A DNA stretch of 64,000 bases from a virus: positions 1 through 64,000 of the IMG/VR virus record IMGVR_UViG_3300032236_000815. One strand, written 5' to 3'. Position 1 is the first letter of the stretch; every line of letters begins with the position of its first letter. Below the pieces are notes generated by a model. It made no database searches. It had not been told where the DNA came from and saw only the letters and a list, made by a program, of their open reading frames with translations. Below are positions 39,871 through 47,018 of the stretch, piece after piece. The position numbers and the translations under genes are program-made.

Positions 39871-40917
39871 ATGGAGTTTATAACTTCGGTCCTGTTAAAG
39901 GACATTACATACTTGTGGATGATCTTCTTCATTATGATCACCGCTGGACTAGCTAAAGAGTACGCTCTATTTGCCCCAGCGTTTGCCTATGTTAGAAATA
40001 CTTTCCGCAGTAACAAGTTCGTAGTTGTTATCCTAAGTGCGATTGGTGGTATTTTACCAATCGAAGGTCGAGTTACAGTCTCAGCAGGTTTGCTGGATAC
40101 TGTAGCACCTAAAGAAGGTCCTGGTCGTGAGAAACTAGGCATTGTAGACTATCTAGCCAACCATCACTATTACATGTGGTCACCGTTAGAGAAAACTGTA
40201 ATCCTACCTATCGCGGCATTTGGATTGACTTATGGTGCTTTCCTCGGTCTAGTTGCTCCGTTGCTAATCACTAGTTTGTTGTTTATCAGCATCTACATCT
40301 GGACACAAGTCAAAGATGAAGAGCTAGTTATTACACCGGGAAACTTTAAATTGAGTGCTGTTCTACGTAACGTGCTTCCAATGTTTATTGCCCTCGGCGT
40401 TTACATTTGGGGCGGCGGCGAAGAGCATGTATTTCCAATTTTTGGTTTACTAACTTTATACTATGTAATCATCACACAACAATGGAACTACAAGAAATTG
40501 TTGGGCTATGTTCGTTGGGATGTACTAGTATGGGTAGGTGCAGTTATTATCTTAGGTAACTATTTCAAATCACATAACGGAGCATTTCTAGAGCTAATCA
40601 AGAGCGTAGGGTTGAACCCTCATACTTTTGCTGGTATGCTAGCGATATCAGTTATTGGATTTGTCATTAGCTTCTTAATGGGTAGTTCAGGTAAGTTTAT
40701 TGCTGTTGCTGTTTTAATGGCACAAGTATTTGGCGTAGAATATTTCTTATGGTTCTTTGCTATTGACTTTACTGGATATCTGTTAAGCCCTACGCATAAA
40801 TGTGTTATGATTGGTAACCGTTATTTCGGCACACCAGTTGGCACTTATTATAAAGCCCTAGGTTTATGGGGCGCACTACTTCTGCTTGTAAGCGGAGTAG
40901 TAACATTTTTGATTTAA
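39871..40917 (+). CDS. DUF401-family integral membrane transporter
   Basis: A 348-residue polytopic protein with about nine or ten hydrophobic segments. Two conserved blocks fit the DUF401 permease family: GGILPIEGRVTVSAGLLD, then VDYLANHHYYMWSPLEK in the first half, and MGSSGKFIAVAVLMAQ, then GYLLSPTHKCVMIGNRYFG in the second. The halves are probably inverted repeats, as in ion-transporter-superfamily carriers. The substrate of DUF401 proteins is not established; organic anions are a guess from related carriers. It would sit in the host inner membrane. It has its own late promoter and shares an operon with an outer-membrane protein 11 nt downstream. A transporter is unusual cargo for a T4-like phage and is probably host-derived. 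Confidence 0.75.
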   Translation: MEFITSVLLKDITYLWMIFFIMITAGLAKEYALFAPAFAYVRNTFRSNKFVVVILSAIGGILPIEGRVTVSAGLLDTVAPKEGPGREKLGIVDYLANHHYYMWSPLEKTVILPIAAFGLTYGAFLGLVAPLLITSLLFISIYIWTQVKDEELVITPGNFKLSAVLRNVLPMFIALGVYIWGGGEEHVFPIFGLLTLYYVIITQQWNYKKLLGYVRWDVLVWVGAVIILGNYFKSHNGAFLELIKSVGLNPHTFAGMLAISVIGFVISFLMGSSGKFIAVAVLMAQVFGVEYFLWFFAIDFTGYLLSPTHKCVMIGNRYFGTPVGTYYKALGLWGALLLLVSGVVTFLI

Positions 40918-40928
40918 AGGAATCACAT

Positions 40929-41519
40929 ATGAAGAAAATCTTCGCAATCTTGGCCTTGGCCGCAACAACATCTGCATTTGCAGACAGTGGTGTTAGTTTT
41001 GAATTTGAACGCGAGCGCGGTACAGCATCTCCAAACACAATGTCAAACACTATTAAAGTAGCACCATATGTTAAACTAGATAACGGTGTTAAACTTGATT
41101 TGCAATTCGGCGGTAGCCGTGATGATGGTCAAGTATCTGGTAACAACAATGCGCTTGAAAACACAATTGAAGCTCGTGCTCAAAGAATGTATGAAGTGTA
41201 CCCAGGCTTGAAGCTTGGTGCCCGTGTTGGTATCGGCCAAGTAGTTAACGGCACAAACTCAGCAGGCAAGACTGTTGACTTTGGATACTATACAATTACA
41301 CCGAAGGCTGAATATGCCTTCAATGATAAGTTGAGCGCATTGGCTAGCTTCCGTTTCCGTAATGGTTTTAGCGATAGTGACAACTATCTAACACGTACAG
41401 CTAAAGCTGGTCTAGGTTACAATGTAACTAAGAAAGACACAGTTGAAGTTCAATACTTCCAAAAACGTGGCGATCAAAGCGTTAACGGTGTTGAATTAGC
41501 TTACTCACGTAGTTTCTAA
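40929..41519 (+). CDS. Outer-membrane beta-barrel (porin-like) protein with signal peptide
   Basis: A 196-residue protein if started at 40929, where AAAGGA precedes the ATG. An upstream in-frame ATG at 40866 would bury the signal peptide and overlap the transporter gene. Residues 1-18 are a classical Sec signal (MKKIFAILALAATTSAFA, cleavage after AFA). The mature part alternates amphipathic strands with short turns (about 8-10 strands), and the chain ends in SRSF, the terminal-Phe signature recognised by the BAM complex. It is therefore expected in the outer membrane of a Gram-negative host. Possible roles are solute entry together with the DUF401 carrier, or altering the host surface. Confidence 0.8.
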   Translation: MKKIFAILALAATTSAFADSGVSFEFERERGTASPNTMSNTIKVAPYVKLDNGVKLDLQFGGSRDDGQVSGNNNALENTIEARAQRMYEVYPGLKLGARVGIGQVVNGTNSAGKTVDFGYYTITPKAEYAFNDKLSALASFRFRNGFSDSDNYLTRTAKAGLGYNVTKKDTVEVQYFQKRGDQSVNGVELAYSRSF

Positions 41520-41534
41520 TTATTTAGAAATCAA

Positions 41535-41562
41535 TAAAAAAGGACCCAAAGGTCCTTTTTTA
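41535..41562. terminator. Bidirectional terminator
   Basis: A stem of about 12 bp (TAAAAAAGGACC / GGTCCTTTTTTA) with loop CAAA has A-runs and T-runs on its two sides. It serves both the + outer-membrane gene and the - NUDIX operon. Confidence 0.85.
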
Positions 41563-42009
41563 TATTAAGTCTACTAAATCAAATACTGTTTGAAGTTTAG
41601 TACGTATTGTCTTAGAACTAAAACTATTACGCAACCCCTGATGCAACGGTTTAGGAGCTCTATCTATCGTAGCCCATGCCCATGCGATATGTTCGTCGCT
41701 TAATTCAGGTATAAATTCTTTATCTACTACACACAAGTATGTGTGAAAACTAAACACTTTATCATTACTAACAAAAGTTTCTAGTGGAAGTGTTTTAATT
41801 ATTGTTGGAAGTGGCCCTATTTCTTCAACCATTTCTCTTTGAAGACCCTGCCACGGAGTTTCGCCTTGTATGTTTGTACCGCCTACAAGCCCCCATGTTC
41901 CTTCATGCTTACCATGGGCTTTTTGTAATAACAAGAAACGTCGTGTAGACTTAGCGTAGAACAATGCTCCGCTACACACAATACGATCTGTTATAGTTCT
42001 ATTCTCCAT
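41560..42009 (-). CDS. NUDIX hydrolase
   Basis: A 149-residue NUDIX-fold pyrophosphohydrolase. The Nudix box is complete: GGTNIQGE, seven residues, then REMVEEIGPL (GX5EX7REUXEEXGU pattern), with the metal-binding glutamates in REMVEE. Family members cleave nucleoside diphosphate-X compounds such as oxidised NTPs, ADP-ribose or capped RNA; the exact substrate is not predictable here. It overlaps the gp15 gene by 19 nt on the minus strand, so it is the last gene of the gp14-gp15 late operon and ends in the bidirectional terminator. Confidence 0.9.
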   Translation of the reverse strand: MENRTITDRIVCSGALFYAKSTRRFLLLQKAHGKHEGTWGLVGGTNIQGETPWQGLQREMVEEIGPLPTIIKTLPLETFVSNDKVFSFHTYLCVVDKEFIPELSDEHIAWAWATIDRAPKPLHQGLRNSFSSKTIRTKLQTVFDLVDLI

Positions 42010-43505
42010 TGGCCTATTTCGTACACTCCGTCAAAGCTCTTGTTCCATGAAATACCATTCCACAAATACTGAACTCCTGTGTATATATTCGTTTGCCATA
42101 TCATTGTGTCTGGATACTGGCTAGCATTGAAGATAATATTCCATGCAGAGCCTGACCATTCTATAATATCGTTTGCACGAGCTATTAAGTCTTCACCGCC
42201 TGTAGATTTCCATCCGTCTGCGCCATCTACATTACCAGTATCTCCAATGTCTTCTACTAACAAAAATCTTGTTCCAACAGCTGGAGTTGTCGTAGTTCCG
42301 TGATTTTGAGGATCTAATGGATTGTATGTTTGCGGATTAATGATAGCATCGATTGTGCCAGTACTGTTTGGGCGATAACTACCAGCGGCATTGTAATGAA
42401 TACTATTATCTAGATTTCCTTGACTGTCTATACCTGTGTTTGAAACTAGTGTATCAGGATTCCAGTTAACATGTAATACACTACTATCTACTGGGTCTAT
42501 GGCAATAGTACCGATTACTTGGGATCCGTTCGGTTGTGTCAGATAAATTCTACTTGATCCAGCCATGTATTTTCCAGGATAATTAGAAAATGCTGTTTCC
42601 CAATCAACTACAGAACCGATCTTTGCAGGTGCTGGATCTAAATTTGGTTCTCTTGGATATGTTGTGCCACCAGCACTTAACAAAACTACAGTCCCTTGAT
42701 TAGCAGTTGGGCTAGCATACACTTCTATTTTATAATTAGTAATAGTTGTTACAACCACATCTATGAAATCGCCCATACTTGTAGTTTCAGGCATAGGATC
42801 TTGACCTAGCCCTTCAATATAAGTTCCGCTAGTAACAGATGTACTGTTAAGACTGGTAATAATTTTTGTAATAACACCAAGATGCTTAACCTTAACTGGA
42901 GGATTAATGTAAATCGGTGTTTTTAAAGTTAGTGTTGCAATTTCATTTGGGGTATCATTACCTACCGGTACTTGTCTACTAGACCAATTTATATCATTAA
43001 GTTCTAAAACAGTTAAACTTGTCCAGTCGATATAGTTGTCAGTAGTTTGTAATTCTAAACTTGGATTGAACAATACTAAGATTTGTTCAAGTATTTGTAA
43101 TTTTTGTTCAGTGCTAGAACTCCAGATATCAACTTTAAGGGTCAAATCAAATGGTGTTGGCATTAGACGTTCAATAGTATAATTTTTACCTTCACTAAAA
43201 TCGTAAGAATTTGTATTAAGGTCAATTCCTCTTTCGCGTACATGTACTTTACCAACAAAACTTTGATCGCTTAGTCTGTCTCTACTAAGTGCTAAACTTG
43301 TTACATACACAGCAATACGAGGCACGCTATTAACTTTGTTTTCGCTATTTTGTCTAATAATGCTAGCTACTTGTCTATCAGGATCTCCATACATTACTGG
43401 AATACGATGTAATGTTCCGTCGCCGTATTTTACCACAAAGTTACTAAACACACGCACAACTTGTGTAATATATCTTCTAATTTGTCCATCGTAAAAAAAT
43501 TGCAT
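41991..43505 (-). CDS. 15: Tail completion / sheath-terminator protein gp15
   Basis: A 504-residue protein. The N-terminal about 210 residues match T4 gp15: an FFYDGQIRRYITQVVRVFSN opening, RIPVMYGDPDRQ, the MPTPFDLTLKVDIWS strand and a later IYINPPVKV segment. gp15 caps the distal end of tube and sheath and joins tail to head. It is nearly twice as long as T4 gp15 (272 residues). The extra C-terminal half carries repeat-like elements (GTRFLLVEDIGD, DTMIWQTNIYTGVQYLWNG) similar in style to the insertions in the sheath protein. It abuts gp14 (the shared base at 43505), implying coupling. Confidence 0.8.
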   Translation of the reverse strand: MQFFYDGQIRRYITQVVRVFSNFVVKYGDGTLHRIPVMYGDPDRQVASIIRQNSENKVNSVPRIAVYVTSLALSRDRLSDQSFVGKVHVRERGIDLNTNSYDFSEGKNYTIERLMPTPFDLTLKVDIWSSSTEQKLQILEQILVLFNPSLELQTTDNYIDWTSLTVLELNDINWSSRQVPVGNDTPNEIATLTLKTPIYINPPVKVKHLGVITKIITSLNSTSVTSGTYIEGLGQDPMPETTSMGDFIDVVVTTITNYKIEVYASPTANQGTVVLLSAGGTTYPREPNLDPAPAKIGSVVDWETAFSNYPGKYMAGSSRIYLTQPNGSQVIGTIAIDPVDSSVLHVNWNPDTLVSNTGIDSQGNLDNSIHYNAAGSYRPNSTGTIDAIINPQTYNPLDPQNHGTTTTPAVGTRFLLVEDIGDTGNVDGADGWKSTGGEDLIARANDIIEWSGSAWNIIFNASQYPDTMIWQTNIYTGVQYLWNGISWNKSFDGVYEIGQWRIEL

Positions 43506-45082
43506 TAGAAATCCGCCTTAGGTCTAAGTACTTTAGAAATGCTCTGTCTTTGAGCTTCTCTAATATTGTATAATGTTACACTCCATTGACCTGCTAGTGG
43601 TATAACTTGTTGTCCGCCTGCAATATCTACTAAATTGCCTTGTCGTTGTACATCAGATACTGGATTGGCAGCAGGAGTATCAGGTACTGGATTACTTGAC
43701 AATGGAGGTATAGTTCCTGCACCTGTAGTTGAGGTTGGACTGGTAATTATAGGTAAATTAATTTGAATACAATTAGTAGTTATACCAGCCGGACTAACAT
43801 ACGTGTAACTAGTTAATAATCCTGTATGCTCACTAACAACATAATCAAGCATAGTTGTATCTTGTTTTAATACCACATATAATCCAGTAGTATTGAAAGG
43901 AATCTTTGTACGAACGACAGTCGCATTTGCTGTCAACGTAACAACATCACTAGCAACAGCATCGTTATAAGTCCAGTTAGTATTGTTAATGAATCCAGTT
44001 TTTAATGTAGCTCTAGAATCGTTATTAGTCATACTCATGCGTACAGCATCTTCAACAGCAATCCATGCATTAGACGTACCATCAAATCTAAAAAGTCTGT
44101 TAGGTAAAAAATCTGTTCTTAAGAAAAAATCATCTGCTTGCGGACTCATGGGAAATTGTATTCCAAATCCAAAATCGTAACCGTTTGATGGATAACCGTC
44201 GCCTAACAAATAACCAGTGTATCCAGTGCGTTGTGGGACAGCATTAACACTACTTGCATGTAATTTATTAGAAACATTACTGGCTAATAAATCAGTTTCA
44301 TCAGCAGTTTTAAGTAAAGGTTTACCTGTATTTGGATCTGCTGCCAAGGTATAAAACTGACGTGTTTCATAACCACTATAAGGTGCATCAGCTTCTGCTT
44401 GTGCTACTACTTGATCATTAATAGTCAATTCTTGATTATATGTACTCAATAAATCTTTAAGTGTTGTGCCATCTGTCATTGGATCGCCATTCGCATCCAA
44501 TGCAGGTTTATTAAAGATATCGGCAAACTGTTGATTGTCAGTTACCTTCTTAAGTTTTAATCTATACAAGTGTGGAAACCATGTTACACTAAAACCTTCG
44601 CTAGCACGACCCACATCCTCAATTACATAATATCGCGGTAATGCCATGTCAAAGTCGTTAAGTGCAAAGTCGTCGCGTAAATGCGGCAACTCTAATACAT
44701 CGCCGCTTATAGGTTTACGGCCTATATATTTTATAAAATCATTAATATGTACAGTCATGTACAATGTATCGTTATCAATAAACAATCCAAATTGACTTAG
44801 ATTAAAATCAATATTTTGTACATTATACATTCCACGAATACGGTAAATTTCTTGGTCGTATTTTCTATCTCTATTTTCAAGAAATAACAAATCTTGGATA
44901 TTTGTAGGACTTAAGGTTTGATGAGGCTGATCTGCTGTTGCGTTTGCAGAAGCCGTAGTAGCACCTAGATACTTGTGTACATACACATCAGTACCGCCCG
45001 CTTGGAACATCTCGCTGGCTTGACGATCTATGAATTTATAGTCGTTGCCTTTTTCTGGTTTGTATAAGGATAATCGTGGCAT
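43505..45082 (-). CDS. 14: Neck protein gp14
   Basis: A 525-residue homologue of T4 gp14, which with gp13 forms the neck complex at the portal. The diagnostic region is at about residues 60-150: LLFLENRDRKYDQEIYRIRG, NLSQFGLFIDNDTLYMTVHI and the GDVLELPHLRD stretch, parallel to the LIFGED...FGMQVQDEVTL region of T4 gp14. It is much larger than T4's 256 residues because of a long central and C-terminal extension with Thr/Pro-rich linkers. The ATG lies exactly 5 nt after a minus-strand late box with no Shine-Dalgarno, so the mRNA is probably leaderless. Confidence 0.75.
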   Translation of the reverse strand: MPRLSLYKPEKGNDYKFIDRQASEMFQAGGTDVYVHKYLGATTASANATADQPHQTLSPTNIQDLLFLENRDRKYDQEIYRIRGMYNVQNIDFNLSQFGLFIDNDTLYMTVHINDFIKYIGRKPISGDVLELPHLRDDFALNDFDMALPRYYVIEDVGRASEGFSVTWFPHLYRLKLKKVTDNQQFADIFNKPALDANGDPMTDGTTLKDLLSTYNQELTINDQVVAQAEADAPYSGYETRQFYTLAADPNTGKPLLKTADETDLLASNVSNKLHASSVNAVPQRTGYTGYLLGDGYPSNGYDFGFGIQFPMSPQADDFFLRTDFLPNRLFRFDGTSNAWIAVEDAVRMSMTNNDSRATLKTGFINNTNWTYNDAVASDVVTLTANATVVRTKIPFNTTGLYVVLKQDTTMLDYVVSEHTGLLTSYTYVSPAGITTNCIQINLPIITSPTSTTGAGTIPPLSSNPVPDTPAANPVSDVQRQGNLVDIAGGQQVIPLAGQWSVTLYNIREAQRQSISKVLRPKADF

Positions 45083-45087
45083 AATGA

Positions 45088-45095
45088 TATTTATC
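45088..45095 (-). promoter_or_regulatory. Putative late promoter box, minus strand (GATAAATA)
   Basis: By late-promoter geometry the predicted start falls at 45082, the A of the gp14 start codon. It is divergent from the box at 45100-45107 that serves gp13. Confidence 0.65.
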
Positions 45096-45099
45096 GTTA

Positions 45100-45107
45100 G
45101 CTAAATA
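45100..45107 (+). promoter_or_regulatory. Putative late promoter box (GCTAAATA)
   Basis: The predicted start near 45113 lies at the Shine-Dalgarno AAGGAGA, giving a 12-nt leader for gp13. Confidence 0.65.
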
Positions 45108-45124
45108 TGTAAGGAGAGTAAAAA

Positions 45125-45910
45125 ATGGATGATCTAGCACCTTCAAATCAGTCAAATTCAACAACAGAACGTAACAAAGTCTTTGACTATGTTCGCGATA
45201 TGCTGGGCAACGGCATGGTAGATGTTGAACTAGATCCTAACCACTACGAAACAGCCCTTGATAGAGCACTAAATCGCTACCGTCAAAAGAGCCCAAATGC
45301 TGTTGAAGAAAGTTACTTATTTTTGGAATTAATCCAGGATCAAAATGAATACAGATTGCCAGATGAAGTTATCACAGTCCGTCAAGTTTTTCGTAGAGCT
45401 ATTGGCTCAAGAAGTGGTATGGGTGCGGGCGGTACTTTATTTGAACCGTTTAACTTAGCCTATACTAACACTTATATGATGTCGGGTAGCATGATGGGCG
45501 GGTTGGCAACATACGATGCGTTTGCTGGATATCAAAAATTAGTAGGACGTATGTTCGGTAGTTATATTGAATTTTTATGGAAACCTACTAGCCACTTGCT
45601 AGATATTTTACAACGTCCATTTGCTCAGGGCGAGCAGATTCTTGTACAAAGTTATAACTATCGTCCGGACTGGGTATTGCTACAAGATTACCAAGCTAAA
45701 CAATGGTTACGTGACTACACTCTAGCAGTTTGTAAATCAATGTTGGCACAAGCACGTAGCAAATTTGGCTCTATCGCAGGCCCTGGATCACCTATAACAT
45801 TAAACGGTGACAAATTGGCAGCTGAAGCTAAAGAAGAATTTGAGCGTCTTGATAAAGAAATCGACACTTACGTTGCTGGCGGCACCGGTTATTACTTTAT
45901 AACTGGCTAA
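45125..45910 (+). CDS. 13: Neck protein gp13
   Basis: A 261-residue protein matching T4-family gp13: an N-terminal helical part with DYVRDMLGNGMVDVELDPNH and ALDRALNRYRQKSPNAVEES, then EYRLPDEVITVRQVFRR and a C-terminal helix (LAAEAKEEFERLDKEIDTYV). gp13 binds the head portal and gp14 to form the tail-attachment site. A Gly/Met-rich segment (MSGSMMGGLATY) lies mid-protein. Unlike in T4, gp13 and gp14/gp15 are on opposite strands, transcribed from back-to-back late promoters. Confidence 0.85.
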   Translation: MDDLAPSNQSNSTTERNKVFDYVRDMLGNGMVDVELDPNHYETALDRALNRYRQKSPNAVEESYLFLELIQDQNEYRLPDEVITVRQVFRRAIGSRSGMGAGGTLFEPFNLAYTNTYMMSGSMMGGLATYDAFAGYQKLVGRMFGSYIEFLWKPTSHLLDILQRPFAQGEQILVQSYNYRPDWVLLQDYQAKQWLRDYTLAVCKSMLAQARSKFGSIAGPGSPITLNGDKLAAEAKEEFERLDKEIDTYVAGGTGYYFITG

Positions 45911-45918
45911 GAAAAGTC

Positions 45919-45947
45919 TTGCTCTTGTAATAAAACTGTTATATACT
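45919..45947 (+). promoter_or_regulatory. Sigma70-like (early) promoter upstream of gp1
   Basis: TTGCTC (45919-45924), a 17-bp spacer, then TATACT (45942-45947). The same -35 hexamer and first spacer bases (TTGCTCTTRTAA) occur before gp32. Confidence 0.6.
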
Positions 45948-45968
45948 AGCGTTACTTACGGAGGCGCT

Positions 45969-46673
45969 ATGATTATAGGTGTGTGCGGTTTTATTGGTTC
46001 TGGCAAAGATACTATTGCCGATTACTTAACTAACTTTCACGGATTTCGACGAGAATCTTTTGCTAACAGTTTGAAAGATGCTGTAGCGCAAGTGTTTGGT
46101 TGGGACAGAGTTATGTTAGAAGGGCGTACAAAAGAAGCTCGAGAATGGCGTGAACAGGTAGATCCGTGGTGGTCAGAGCGTTTAGATATGCCTAATTTAA
46201 CTCCTAGATGGATCTTACAGTACTGGGGCACAGAAGTATGTCGTAAGGCATTCCATGATGATATATGGATTGCTAGTTTAGAAAATAAACTCCGTAATAG
46301 TAAAGACGATATTGTTATTAGCGATTGCCGTTTTCCTAACGAAATTAAATCAATCAAATCTGCCGGTGGCATGGTAATTCGTGTAGTACGTGGCCCTGAA
46401 CCCGCATGGTACAAAGACGCCGCTGATATGAATGCCGGCGATCGCTGTTTAAATTACGCATTGGCTAAAAGCCGTATGTCTGCTCTAGGAATTCATGCTA
46501 GTGAAACAGCATGGGTTGGAACTAAGTTTGATGCTATCATGGATAATAATAGCACTATTGACGATTTATACAAACAAGTGCAAGCACTTATAAGTCTGGA
46601 ACAAGATCCCCTTGACGCCATGTCACGCCATCTTTGTGAAGAATCCGCTGACAGTTTGAACACACAGTCTTAA
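45969..46673 (+). CDS. 1: Deoxynucleoside monophosphate kinase gp1
   Basis: A 234-residue P-loop kinase like T4 gp1. Walker A is GFIGSGKDT (residues 7-15). SDCRFPNEI is a conserved nucleotide-kinase block, and WILQYWGTEVCRKAFHDDIW is the family's substrate-binding region. The enzyme phosphorylates dNMPs, supplying dNDPs for phage DNA synthesis. Shine-Dalgarno GGAGG precedes the ATG, and a sigma70-like promoter just upstream fits early expression. The last 86 nt overlap, in antisense, the end of the minus-strand gene at 46588-46914. Confidence 0.9.
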   Translation: MIIGVCGFIGSGKDTIADYLTNFHGFRRESFANSLKDAVAQVFGWDRVMLEGRTKEAREWREQVDPWWSERLDMPNLTPRWILQYWGTEVCRKAFHDDIWIASLENKLRNSKDDIVISDCRFPNEIKSIKSAGGMVIRVVRGPEPAWYKDAADMNAGDRCLNYALAKSRMSALGIHASETAWVGTKFDAIMDNNSTIDDLYKQVQALISLEQDPLDAMSRHLCEESADSLNTQS

Positions 46674-46914
46674 GATTAGTATGGCGGCAGTTATTTAAAT
46701 TGCCGTCCATATGAAACACATTAAACACTTCTTTATGCGGGCTTCTAAACCCGCATTTATCGCATGTGTTTTTCATTTTATAACCTGCACTAGCCCATCG
46801 CGGCTCTTTTACACCGCGAATACATAGCCCACACTGACTTCTATAGTAAGGTTTTCCTTCTTTATAGTAATTTACAGCAACGGGCCCACGTCCGCATAAA
46901 CACAAAGGTCTCAT
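46588..46914 (-). CDS. Small zinc-binding, HNH-like protein
   Basis: A 108-residue Cys-rich protein. The cysteine pairs C5xC7, QCGLC, KNTCDKCGF and TVCSNCQR, with the core VFHMDGNLNNCRHTNLKTVC, resemble the H-(D/N)-N-(x)n-N arrangement of HNH/zinc-finger nuclease folds (HxDGNxxNCRxxNLxxxCxxCH style). I recall very similar short proteins in marine T4-like phages, without a proven role. It is convergent with gp1 and overlaps it by 86 nt. A minus-strand late box lies 4 nt before the ATG. It may be an inactive HNH relative or a nucleic-acid-binding regulator. Confidence 0.7.
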   Translation of the reverse strand: MRPLCLCGRGPVAVNYYKEGKPYYRSQCGLCIRGVKEPRWASAGYKMKNTCDKCGFRSPHKEVFNVFHMDGNLNNCRHTNLKTVCSNCQRILHKDGVTWRQGDLVPDL

Positions 46915-46918
46915 ATTT

Positions 46919-46926
46919 TATTTAAG
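46919..46926 (-). promoter_or_regulatory. Putative late promoter box, minus strand (CTTAAATA)
   Basis: It lies 4 nt before the ATG of the 46588-46914 gene; the predicted start is at about the start codon. Confidence 0.55.
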
Positions 46927-46948
46927 CCTTTTTAGAGCCTTTTCGGAT

Positions 46949-46969
46949 GCTTATATAAGCGTTGTTTTT
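46949..46969 (+). terminator. Palindrome with T-rich tail
   Basis: The 12-bp palindrome GCTTATATAAGC is followed by GTTGTTTTT, just before the gp18 promoter. It probably ends gp1 transcription. Confidence 0.45.
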
Positions 46970-46978
46970 CCAAAATAC

Positions 46979-46986
46979 CATAAATA
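46979..46986 (+). promoter_or_regulatory. Putative late promoter box (CATAAATA) for gp18
   Basis: The predicted start near 46992 gives a leader of about 27 nt with a GGAGA Shine-Dalgarno before the ATG at 47019. Confidence 0.65.
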
Positions 46987-47018
46987 CATTAAGAACATGT
47001 ACTCATGGAGATAACACA

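Noticed and set aside
40866-41519. Longer start at 40866 for the outer-membrane protein
   Set aside because: It would overlap the transporter by 52 bp and place 21 hydrophilic residues before a clear signal peptide; the ATG at 40929 has a Shine-Dalgarno.
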